Shown piece by piece: positions 5,804 through 12,477 of a stretch of DNA of 14,206 bases. Origin of the DNA: FEN-1297 sp964530445. GTDB lineage: Bacteria; Bacteroidota; Ignavibacteria; Ignavibacteriales; Ignavibacteriaceae. Within the stretch, counting starts at the first letter, position 1. The number at the start of each line of letters is the position of its first letter. The notes below the pieces were generated by a model, which did no database searches, was not told the DNA's origin, and was given only the letters and a program-made list of their open reading frames with translations. The translations under genes and the position numbers were made by a program. Where the stretch lies: positions 1-14,206 of the forward strand of contig CAZHBJ010000087.1 of NCBI GenBank assembly GCA_964530445.1. Direction: 5' to 3'.

Positions 5804-6484
5804 ATGGATAATAACTCAAAGGTAAATAATAATACAACTTCTTCTTTTCTAAATATGAATTTGGTAAGAAATGTCATTTTTTTTAGCGGAGGTATTATCT
5901 TATTTATATTCGGTGTTATTGCTTACGGAATAATATTAAACCTAAAAGAAGTTCCCTTGAAAGAAGCAATGGCAGAAAAAGGATTTACAAGACTGGATAA
6001 TCCTAATATTGTAATCGATAGAAGTTCATATACACTTGATTTATACGAAGATACGGTTCTTATAAAATCTTACAGGGCAAATTTTGGAAGAAATGTTGGA
6101 GTCCCGAAATCCAGAGCTGGAGATCTTGCTACTCCTGTTGGAGTATATAAAATTTGCTCCATTGATACTGCAAGTAAATATTATAAATTTTTCAGATTGA
6201 ATTACCCGAATTTAGACGATGCGACTAATGCTTTAAGAATCGGTTTAATAAATCAAACGGAATTTGATAAACTGAAATTTGAATATTATTATAGAGATTG
6301 TACGGATGCCGATACACCGTTGGGCGGAAATATAGGAATCCAGGGAATAGGCAGACTTAATTCCCTCTTTAAATATCTGCCCTTTAATTATAACTGGACG
6401 GACGGCTCAATAGCAATCAGTAATGAAAGCATAGATGAATTATATTCCGTAGTTAAGAAAGGGACAAAGGTTGTCATCAGATAA
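5804..6484 (+). CDS. Membrane-anchored L,D-transpeptidase-like (YkuD fold) protein lacking the catalytic Cys and His
   Basis: A 226-residue protein with one membrane segment (about residues 23-46) and an outside-facing YkuD-type domain (about 66-226). Active members cross-link peptidoglycan or attach proteins to it through a Cys nucleophile assisted by a His. Seen: YTLDLYEDTVLIKSYRANFG (76-95), the ATPVGVYKI segment (109-117), and TPLGGNIGIQG and WTDGSIAISNESIDELY (198-214). These align with the family's TPLG..I.IHG and W(T/S).GCIALSNEDIDEL. At the key places Gln180 (CAG) stands for His and Ser202 (TCA) for the catalytic Cys, so transpeptidase activity is doubtful; it may bind peptidoglycan or act through Ser. 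The ATG start has no Shine-Dalgarno. The next gene overlaps it by 14 bases. Confidence 0.8.
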   Translation: MDNNSKVNNNTTSSFLNMNLVRNVIFFSGGIILFIFGVIAYGIILNLKEVPLKEAMAEKGFTRLDNPNIVIDRSSYTLDLYEDTVLIKSYRANFGRNVGVPKSRAGDLATPVGVYKICSIDTASKYYKFFRLNYPNLDDATNALRIGLINQTEFDKLKFEYYYRDCTDADTPLGGNIGIQGIGRLNSLFKYLPFNYNWTDGSIAISNESIDELYSVVKKGTKVVIR

Positions 6485-7091
6485 TAAATATTTAATTCTA
6501 ATCGTCTTTTTATTCTCGATAATTCTTTATTCTTGCGGGGGAAAGAATTCTGAAAATAAAAAGAAAATTGATTATGAAAATCCCCAGGTAGTTTTGCAGC
6601 AGGCTCAGAGTGTTTTAGGCAATAATGTTAAATTTGCATATAAAGGCACTTTTGATAACGACTCAAAAATAGAAATTGCCGCCGGTATAGAAGTACAAAA
6701 TTCCAAAGAATGGGGAATCAAATTTGCTTTATTAAAAATGGAGGATGGTAATTTAACTCAAACTTACATTTCTCCTCTTTTAAACGGATCGTTTAATCAA
6801 TGTCTTTTCCAAAAGATAAAATTTCCCATGTTTGATTATGAATTAGGTTATTATAATTCACAGGATTATTACCTGGGCAGCGGAGGCGGGGAAGTTTATT
6901 CTTACATAATTAACTTTAAAGAAGGCAAGGTTTATTATGCTCATTTAATTTCCGGACCTCGCAGGCCGATAAGCCTTTACCTATCCAAGAATATAGATTC
7001 CAAGGAAATTAAAAACTTTTTTATGAGTAATTTTAAAAGAGATTTTCCTTCGTACAGTCTTATTGATAAAGACATTGAAATGAAGAATTAA
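6471..7091 (+). CDS. Predicted lipoprotein of unknown function
   Basis: I do not recognise the family. The 206-residue protein starts with a lipoprotein-type signal: K6, a hydrophobic stretch 8-20, then LYSC with the lipidated Cys at residue 22, followed by a short polar Gly/Ser/Asn/Lys linker. The mature part looks like a compact beta-rich domain with many Tyr and Phe and a Gly-rich turn (GSGGGE). The only possible start is TTG at 6471, because a stop (TAG, 6450-6452) lies just upstream in frame and no ATG precedes the signal peptide. AAAGGGA (6458-6464) gives it a fair Shine-Dalgarno. It overlaps the L,D-transpeptidase-like gene by 14 bases, so the two are probably co-translated and may act together at the envelope. 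Confidence 0.75.
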   Translation: MSSDNKYLILIVFLFSIILYSCGGKNSENKKKIDYENPQVVLQQAQSVLGNNVKFAYKGTFDNDSKIEIAAGIEVQNSKEWGIKFALLKMEDGNLTQTYISPLLNGSFNQCLFQKIKFPMFDYELGYYNSQDYYLGSGGGEVYSYIINFKEGKVYYAHLISGPRRPISLYLSKNIDSKEIKNFFMSNFKRDFPSYSLIDKDIEMKN

Positions 7092-7141
7092 TTAAAAGTA
7101 TCGCTTCTTCACCTTTTTTGAACAAAATATAATTTCCTGAA

Positions 7142-9166
7142 ATGCCAAATAAGCGAACAGTAATTCTTGTTTTTTTATTTTTAACTTTACCATTATGTGC
7201 TCAGCAAAGTAAACGCTACGAGCTGAACTCAATAAATTTTGTGGGAAACAATTCATTTTCTTCTTCAGCATTAAAGGAGATAATTTTTTCACAAACTACA
7301 CCATGGTGGTTTTGGAAGTTTTTACATTCATTTACACCTTTAGGTAAAGAACCGGTTTATTTTGATTCTTCCAATATTCCGCTCGATCTTATTGTACTAA
7401 AAGATTATTATAAAGCAAACGGTTACTTCCAGGCGCAATTTAATTATAAATATGATATTGACACATCCAATAAAACAGTAAACCTTACCTATTTGATTAA
7501 TGAAAACAACGCATGCAATTTTGGGAAGTTGAAGGTTTTCGGTCTGGATAGTTTATCCGGCTATCTTTATAATAATATTTATTCACAAATTGAACTTGAC
7601 TCGAACAATAGATTTGCGGAATCTGTTGTTAAAAATAATTCTGCCACGGTTGTTAACGATTTGCTAAACAACGGTTATATGTTTGCAAAATATGACAGCA
7701 CTATAATCTATCAAGATACCGTTCATTATAGGGCAAATGTAGATGTTTATTTTACAACGGGGAAAAAATATACTATTGATACCGTGTTAATTAAAAAAAG
7801 TGGAGAAGGCGCGCAGCTTGTAAAGAATGGGTTGTTAAGAGATATAACAGGTCTAAAAGTCGGGCAGTTATATAATCTTGAAGAAATAAGAAGAAGCCAG
7901 GTACGTCTTTATAGAACGGGATTATTTAATTCGGTTTTGCTTTCGGCAATAGGCAAAGATACAACGGATAGTAAAGTTCCGCTAATGCTGGATGGAAATA
8001 TAGGGCTTATGAATGAGCTTTCACCGGAAGTAATTACTAATTATCAGCAGCACGCATTCAATATAGGTCTCGGTTATTCATATATAAGAAAGAATTTTTT
8101 AGGAGATGCACGTAAACTAACACTAAGTACTTCATTTGGTATACAAGATATTATAAATGTGGATTATGCGCACCTAATTAAAAATTTCTCTTTTAGGAAT
8201 AAAACATTAAACGGTTACGTTGATGCCCGTTTAACAATTGATCAGCCGTATTTATTTGAAAAGCCGATCTTTGGTACATGGGAAACATACGCTACTATAA
8301 ACAAACAGCCGATTAACGGATACAATAGTACCGTATACGGTTCCAAAGTTACATTTGAATTCGAATTGCCAACCTACACATTTATCAATCATTTAAGCGC
8401 TTCATATAATATTGAACAGTCTAACGAACTTTATATCGTTTATAATGACAGTACTTCAAAAAAATATATTTCTGATATCTCTGCTGATGCCGTTTCCACC
8501 ACAGCCGATAATATATTATTCCCTACAAAGGGATATAACCTGTCGTTTCATATAGAAGAAGCTAATGCCATTCCGTATCTAATTAATAAAATAGCTAACT
8601 GGAATTATACGGGGTCTTTATTCTATAAAGCCATAATAAACGGATCGATATATAAACAAGTAGATAGAAAAGGTAATTCAATAGCAGCGTTCAAAATGAA
8701 AGTAGGTTACCTCCAAACTTTTTACGGAAGTTTTTCAGGTGTTCCGATTAATCGTACTTTTTATACCGGGGGAACTAATTCTATTAGAGGCTGGTTAAGC
8801 AACCAGCTTGTGCCGGCGGGAAGCAGGGAAATTAGGCAGGTAGAGGGAATAACTAAATATGTCAGTAACTTTGTCGGAGGTACATTTCTTTTGGAAGGAT
8901 CATCGGAATTCCGTAGAAGGTTTTGGGAAAAAGTCGGTTATGCTATATTTTTTGACTACGGAAACACCTATAACGGGTATAAACAATTTAGATGGGATGA
9001 TATAGCTGTTGCCACAGGTTTCGGGCTAAGGTACTATACCGATATTGCTCCTTTTAGAATAGATTTTGGATTTAAATTTTATAACCCTTCAAACAGAAAA
9101 TTTATGTGGGAAAGACCTGTATTTAAAGATATGGTAATTCATTTCGGCATAGGTGAAGCATTTTAA
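7142..9166 (+). CDS. Omp85-family outer membrane assembly protein (BamA/TamA-like)
   Basis: A 674-residue Omp85-superfamily protein, the kind that inserts beta-barrel proteins into the outer membrane. Seen: a signal peptide (residues 1-20, cleavage likely after LPLCA), a periplasmic part to about 300 that fits roughly three POTRA repeats (about 25-120, 125-205, 208-285; the last holds the typical YNLEEIRRSQVRLYRTGLF), then a beta-barrel. Diagnostic motifs: GGTNSIRGW (543-551), with the conserved Arg of the lid loop; FRRRFWEKVGYAIFFDYGN (590-608); GFGLRYYTDIAPFRIDFG (626-643); and a terminal Phe. BamA usually has five POTRA domains, so this is closer in layout to TamA or the short Bacteroidota paralogues. 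The start ATG lacks a Shine-Dalgarno and lies 50 bases after the lipoprotein gene, so co-transcription is likely. Confidence 0.92.
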   Translation: MPNKRTVILVFLFLTLPLCAQQSKRYELNSINFVGNNSFSSSALKEIIFSQTTPWWFWKFLHSFTPLGKEPVYFDSSNIPLDLIVLKDYYKANGYFQAQFNYKYDIDTSNKTVNLTYLINENNACNFGKLKVFGLDSLSGYLYNNIYSQIELDSNNRFAESVVKNNSATVVNDLLNNGYMFAKYDSTIIYQDTVHYRANVDVYFTTGKKYTIDTVLIKKSGEGAQLVKNGLLRDITGLKVGQLYNLEEIRRSQVRLYRTGLFNSVLLSAIGKDTTDSKVPLMLDGNIGLMNELSPEVITNYQQHAFNIGLGYSYIRKNFLGDARKLTLSTSFGIQDIINVDYAHLIKNFSFRNKTLNGYVDARLTIDQPYLFEKPIFGTWETYATINKQPINGYNSTVYGSKVTFEFELPTYTFINHLSASYNIEQSNELYIVYNDSTSKKYISDISADAVSTTADNILFPTKGYNLSFHIEEANAIPYLINKIANWNYTGSLFYKAIINGSIYKQVDRKGNSIAAFKMKVGYLQTFYGSFSGVPINRTFYTGGTNSIRGWLSNQLVPAGSREIRQVEGITKYVSNFVGGTFLLEGSSEFRRRFWEKVGYAIFFDYGNTYNGYKQFRWDDIAVATGFGLRYYTDIAPFRIDFGFKFYNPSNRKFMWERPVFKDMVIHFGIGEAF

Positions 9167-9226
9167 TAATTCTTAAAAGTTAGCTTTTTATGAATTATGA
9201 TAAATATTACTGATTTTTTCAGCAAT

Positions 9227-9259
9227 TTTGATGTTAGGAATGCTGTCTTCTTATTTTGG
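9227..9259 (+). promoter_or_regulatory. Possible promoter of yicC-gmk-rpoZ
   Basis: TTTG (9227-9230), a 21-base spacer and TATTTTGG (9252-9259) resemble the consensus, with one mismatch in the -7 box. The leader would be about 45 bases. No convincing terminator separates this region from the Omp85 gene; a small AAAAG/CTTTT hairpin (9175-9188) is too weak to count. Confidence 0.35.
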
Positions 9260-9308
9260 TACCACAATAAAAATTGTTATTTTTAAAATCTTTTATTAAA
9301 GGAATTTT

Positions 9309-10184
9309 ATGGCTTACAGTATGACCGGCTACGGAAAAGGAATAGCCGAAAATAAAAGCTTGATTGTAGAAGCGGAAGTTAAAAGTGTAAACAGCAGGTA
9401 TTTGGATATTGCGTTAAAGCTTTCATCTTTTTTAATGAATAAAGAATATGAACTGCGCGAGCTGATTAAATCCAAAATTAAACGCGGAAAGATTTCTGTA
9501 TTAATTACAATCAAAAAAAACGGTAATTCTGTAAACAATGTAAGTATAAATAAAGAGAATCTTAAAAATTACTTATCAGCTATAAAGGAAATTAAAAAAA
9601 CCGCAAAATTAAACGATAAAATAAAACTAGAACATTTACTGATTAATAGAGAGTTTTTTGAATCCGGCGACTCCGAGCTTTATGAAAAAGAGTTTGTTCT
9701 TATAAAAAAAGCAATTACTTCTGCTCTTGATAATTTAGTTAAGATGAAAAAAAACGAAGGAAAGGAACTTGTTAAGGATTTAATTAAACGAATCCAGATT
9801 ATTGAAGAAAAGCTGGGTGAAATTGAAAAAGAATCCGGCGAAAGCGTGAATGAATATTTTAATAAGCTTAAGGAAAAAGTTAAGTTATTATTGGAAGATG
9901 TAAATATAGATGAAGACAGACTTCAGATGGAATTGGCGATTATTGCAGATAAAGCTGAAATAACCGAAGAATGTGTCCGGCTTAAAAGCCATATAAAATT
10001 TTTTAAGGACAGCCTGGAAAAGGATGAAGAACCGGGAAGAAAATTGAACTTCCTTTGCCAGGAAATGAACCGGGAGACAAATACAATTTCATCTAAAACA
10101 ATTTCAACTTCAATAACACATAATACAGTTTTTATTAAAGAAGAAATAGAAAAAATCCGGGAACAAATTCAAAATATTGAGTAA
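9309..10184 (+). CDS. yicC: YicC-family endoribonuclease
   Basis: A 291-residue YicC/YloC protein. The E. coli member has been reported to be an endoribonuclease acting in RNA turnover. Seen: the diagnostic N-terminus MAYSMTGYGKG (1-11) with EVKSVNSRYLD (23-33), the central LREL-KIKRGKI segment (49-62), a long coiled-coil-like middle, and the C-terminal DUF1732 signature DEEPGRKLNFLCQEMNRETN (239-258) followed by ITHNTVFIKEEIEKIREQIQN. Length matches the family. The ATG has AAAGGA five bases upstream. gmk starts three bases after its stop; the yicC-gmk-rpoZ-coaBC order is conserved in many phyla. Confidence 0.95.
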   Translation: MAYSMTGYGKGIAENKSLIVEAEVKSVNSRYLDIALKLSSFLMNKEYELRELIKSKIKRGKISVLITIKKNGNSVNNVSINKENLKNYLSAIKEIKKTAKLNDKIKLEHLLINREFFESGDSELYEKEFVLIKKAITSALDNLVKMKKNEGKELVKDLIKRIQIIEEKLGEIEKESGESVNEYFNKLKEKVKLLLEDVNIDEDRLQMELAIIADKAEITEECVRLKSHIKFFKDSLEKDEEPGRKLNFLCQEMNRETNTISSKTISTSITHNTVFIKEEIEKIREQIQNIE

Positions 10185-10187
10185 GAA

Positions 10188-10763
10188 TTGAATAAACGGA
10201 GTGGAGTAATAATAGCAGTATCCGCACCAAGCGGAACCGGGAAGACTACCATTGTTAAAAAAATTTTAAGTGATTTCCCCGAATTGGTTTTTTCCGTTTC
10301 CGCTACAACGCGTAAAAAAAGAGAATATGAAACCGAAGGCGTTGATTATTTTTTTATCCAGGAAGAAGAGTTTAAAGCGAAAATAGAAAAAGGCGAGTTT
10401 ATTGAATGGGAAAAGTTTTACGATTATTATTATGGAACTTACAAGAGTTATATTGAAGAAAATATTAGTAGAGGAAAATCCGTAATTGTTGAAATTGATG
10501 TTAATGGAGCTTTGCAGTTAAAGAAGCTGTATCCGGATTCTGTATTAATTTTTATATATCCGCCGAGCTTGGATGAATTGGTAAGAAGATTGACAAACCG
10601 GCAGACCGAAAATGAGACCGATCTCAAAAAGCGCATTGAGAGAGCAAAAATGGAATTGAGTCTTAAAGATAAATTTGATTATTTTATTGAGAATGATGAT
10701 TTGGAAAAAGCAATTTCGGAAACTGAAAGTTTAATAAAAGAAATAATATATAAGGAGGATTAA
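10188..10763 (+). CDS. gmk: Guanylate kinase
   Basis: Phosphorylates GMP to GDP with ATP in purine nucleotide synthesis. The 191-residue length is typical. Seen: the P-loop APSGTGKTT (residues 13-21), the GMP-binding SVSATTRKKREYETEGVDY (36-54, with the TTR-R-E-G-DY pattern), GEFIEWEKFYDYYYGT (69-84), IVEIDVNGALQLK (100-112), and a C-terminal lid/helix with RRLTNRQTENETDLKKR (133-149). The start is TTG at 10188: a stop (yicC's own TAA, 10182-10184) lies two codons upstream in frame, and no ATG or GTG occurs before the P-loop. Translation probably depends on coupling to yicC. Confidence 0.97.
   Translation: MNKRSGVIIAVSAPSGTGKTTIVKKILSDFPELVFSVSATTRKKREYETEGVDYFFIQEEEFKAKIEKGEFIEWEKFYDYYYGTYKSYIEENISRGKSVIVEIDVNGALQLKKLYPDSVLIFIYPPSLDELVRRLTNRQTENETDLKKRIERAKMELSLKDKFDYFIENDDLEKAISETESLIKEIIYKED
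10752..10758 (+). promoter_or_regulatory. Strong ribosome binding site of rpoZ inside the gmk end
   Basis: AAGGAGG, a full Shine-Dalgarno match, lies nine bases before the rpoZ ATG and inside the last codons of gmk. It is the strongest ribosome binding site in the window. Confidence 0.8.
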
Positions 10764-10767
10764 TTAA

Positions 10768-11061
10768 ATGGCTATAGAACCGGTAGACCTTAGGGAAATA
10801 GATAAACAAACTTCTAATGTTTATGAAGGAATAATTGTTTCCGCTAAAAGAGCAAGGCAGGTAAATGACGAAAATAAAATAGAATACAATGCTCTTGTAA
10901 GTACAATTCCTACGGCGGGAACGGAGGATGATAGTGAAGATATCGAGAATCCGGCTCAATTAAAAATTGCACTGGATTTTGAGAAGAGAGAAAAACCCCA
11001 TATTCAAGCACTTAATGAACTTCTGGATGGGAAAATAGAATATAAATTCAAATCTAAATAG
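10768..11061 (+). CDS. rpoZ: RNA polymerase omega subunit
   Basis: Omega (Rpb6 family), the small subunit that stabilises the beta-prime chain of RNA polymerase. It has 97 residues. The core motif NVYEGIIVSAKRARQVN (residues 17-33) fits the family's N-Y-(E)-x-I-x-x-A-x-R-A-R pattern, followed by a variable acidic insert (about 45-62) and ALDFEKREKP-HIQALNELLDGKIEY. It resembles the Bacteroidota/Chlorobiota form more than the proteobacterial one (from memory of the family). The position between gmk and coaBC supports the call. It starts four bases after the gmk stop with a strong AAGGAGG. Confidence 0.88.
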   Translation: MAIEPVDLREIDKQTSNVYEGIIVSAKRARQVNDENKIEYNALVSTIPTAGTEDDSEDIENPAQLKIALDFEKREKPHIQALNELLDGKIEYKFKSK

Positions 11062-11078
11062 TTTAGTAAATTTTATAG

Positions 11079-11105
11079 CCGGGATTAATAATTCTATTAT
11101 CCCGG
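11079..11105 (+). terminator. Hairpin between rpoZ and coaBC without a T tract
   Basis: CCGGGAT (11079-11085) pairs perfectly with ATCCCGG (11099-11105). After one bulged T four more A/T pairs close an ATTC loop. It is the most GC-rich stem in the right half, but what follows is A-rich, not a T run, so it does not look like a classic terminator. It may slow polymerase, protect the 3' end of the upstream message, or mark a processing point. Confidence 0.45.
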
Positions 11106-11130
11106 TAAATTATAAATAAAAATTAAAATT

Positions 11131-12342
11131 ATGCTTGATGATATTTTTACCGGAAAAAAAATTATTGTTGGGATAACCGGTTGTATCGCTGCATATAAAT
11201 CTGCTTTTTTAGTAAGAGAATTAATCAAAAGAGGAGCTGAAGTAAAAGTTGTAATGACTCCTTCAGCAGTTGAGTTTGTTTCTCCCCTTACATTTTCATC
11301 TCTAACACAAAATGAAGTAATTGTAAATTCATTTCCGATAAATCAAAAAAACGGGACTTCCGTATCAACATGGCACATAGATTATGCCGTATGGGCGGAT
11401 TTAATGTTAGTAGTTCCTGCTACCGTCAATACTGTTGCTAAAATTGCTCACGGATTTGCAGACAACGCATTAACTACTCTTGTGGCGGCATTAAGATGCC
11501 CGTTGTTAGTAGCACCTGCTGCAGATGTTGACATGTATATGAATAAAATTACTCAAGAAAATATAAAAAAGTTAGAAGCTTTAAACCATTTTGTAATTTA
11601 TGCGGAAAAAGGAAAACTAGCCAGCGGACTTTCCGGTGATGGGAGACTTGCGGATTTAAATAAAATAATGGATGCGGCAGAATTGATTTTATCCGGTTAT
11701 AAAAAAGATTTATCAGGTAAAAAAATTTTGGTAACTGCCGGTCCGACTTATGAAGATATCGATCCGGTAAGATTTATCGGAAACAGATCTTCCGGGAAAA
11801 TGGGATATGCTTTAGCAAAGGCTGCTTATTTAAGAGGAGCGGAAGTAACTTTAATCTCAGGCCCGTCCAATGAGAATATTTACCAGGAAATAAACTGTAT
11901 TAAAGTAAGATCCGCTTTGGAAATGAAAAAAGCTGTAGATAAAGAAATAAAAAATAATGAAGTTTTAATTATGTCTGCAGCCGTTGCAGATTATAAACCT
12001 TCGTCAATTTCAAACAAAAAAATAAAAAAAGAAGACAAGCTTTCTTCTATAAAATTAATTGAAACCGAAGATATACTTTCTTCAGTCGATAAAAAGAATA
12101 AATTGATAGTCGGTTTTGCATTGGAAACCGATAATGAATTTAAGAATGCTTCAAAAAAATTAAAGAATAAAAATTTGGATATGATCATCCTGAATTCGCT
12201 GAAAGATAAAAACAGCGGATTTGAAGTAGATACAAATAAAATTTCAATAATTCATAAATCTGGCAAACAAAATAAATTCTCTCTGCAAACTAAATTTCAG
12301 TCTGCTAACAAAATTCTTTCTGAGATCTTAAAAATCAAATAA
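11131..12342 (+). CDS. coaBC: Bifunctional phosphopantothenoylcysteine decarboxylase / phosphopantothenate-cysteine ligase
   Basis: Catalyses two consecutive steps of coenzyme A synthesis. CoaC part (about 1-190, FMN-dependent): GITGCIAAYKS (14-24), catalytic H82 in HIDYAVWAD, PAADVDMYMN (129-138) at the place of the PxMNxxMW motif, and LASGLSGDGRLAD (163-175), the substrate flap. CoaB part (about 195-403): GKKILVTAGPTYEDIDPVRF (196-215), NRSSGKMG (218-225), MSAAVADYKP (281-290) and GFALETDN (328-335). Serine 165 replaces the flap cysteine of E. coli CoaC; as I recall, Bacteroidota enzymes share the ASGL form and an Asp in the PAMD motif. The Ala in PAAD is unusual. The 403-residue length is normal. 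The ATG has no Shine-Dalgarno. Confidence 0.96.
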   Translation: MLDDIFTGKKIIVGITGCIAAYKSAFLVRELIKRGAEVKVVMTPSAVEFVSPLTFSSLTQNEVIVNSFPINQKNGTSVSTWHIDYAVWADLMLVVPATVNTVAKIAHGFADNALTTLVAALRCPLLVAPAADVDMYMNKITQENIKKLEALNHFVIYAEKGKLASGLSGDGRLADLNKIMDAAELILSGYKKDLSGKKILVTAGPTYEDIDPVRFIGNRSSGKMGYALAKAAYLRGAEVTLISGPSNENIYQEINCIKVRSALEMKKAVDKEIKNNEVLIMSAAVADYKPSSISNKKIKKEDKLSSIKLIETEDILSSVDKKNKLIVGFALETDNEFKNASKKLKNKNLDMIILNSLKDKNSGFEVDTNKISIIHKSGKQNKFSLQTKFQSANKILSEILKIK

Positions 12343-12367
12343 ATTCCTCCTCAACTTATAACTAATA

Positions 12368-12397
12368 TTTGTAAAAATTTAGCTTTGTAAAAATTTA
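12368..12397 (+). repeat. Two tandem copies of the 14-mer TTTGTAAAAATTTA
   Basis: Exact copies at 12368-12381 and 12384-12397, one every 16 bases, in the 135-base gap before the uracil-DNA glycosylase gene. A third exact copy lies at 5702-5715 upstream of another gene. Sixteen-base spacing is about one and a half helical turns. Confidence 0.5.
12380..12387 (+). promoter_or_regulatory. Possible -7 box for the uracil-DNA glycosylase and dnaB genes
   Basis: TAGCTTTG matches TAnnTTTG exactly and sits where the two 14-mer repeats meet. No good TTG box lies 19-21 bases upstream (CTTA/TTAT only), so this is a weak call. The leader would be about 85 bases to the ATG at 12478. Confidence 0.3.
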
Positions 12398-12477
12398 TTT
12401 TATAATATTATAGATTATCTTTTATTAAATACATATTTTTGTCTGTACATAATCAATTCCCGAAAAAACATAATCAA

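Noticed and set aside
9175..9188. AAAAG/CTTTT hairpin followed by T after the Omp85 gene, considered as terminator
   Set aside because: Only five pairs with one G-C; too weak to be called.
9264..9283. ACAAT/ATTGT hairpin followed by a T-rich run upstream of yicC
   Set aside because: Five-pair A/T-rich stem in AT-rich sequence; it could arise by chance and lies within the probable yicC leader.
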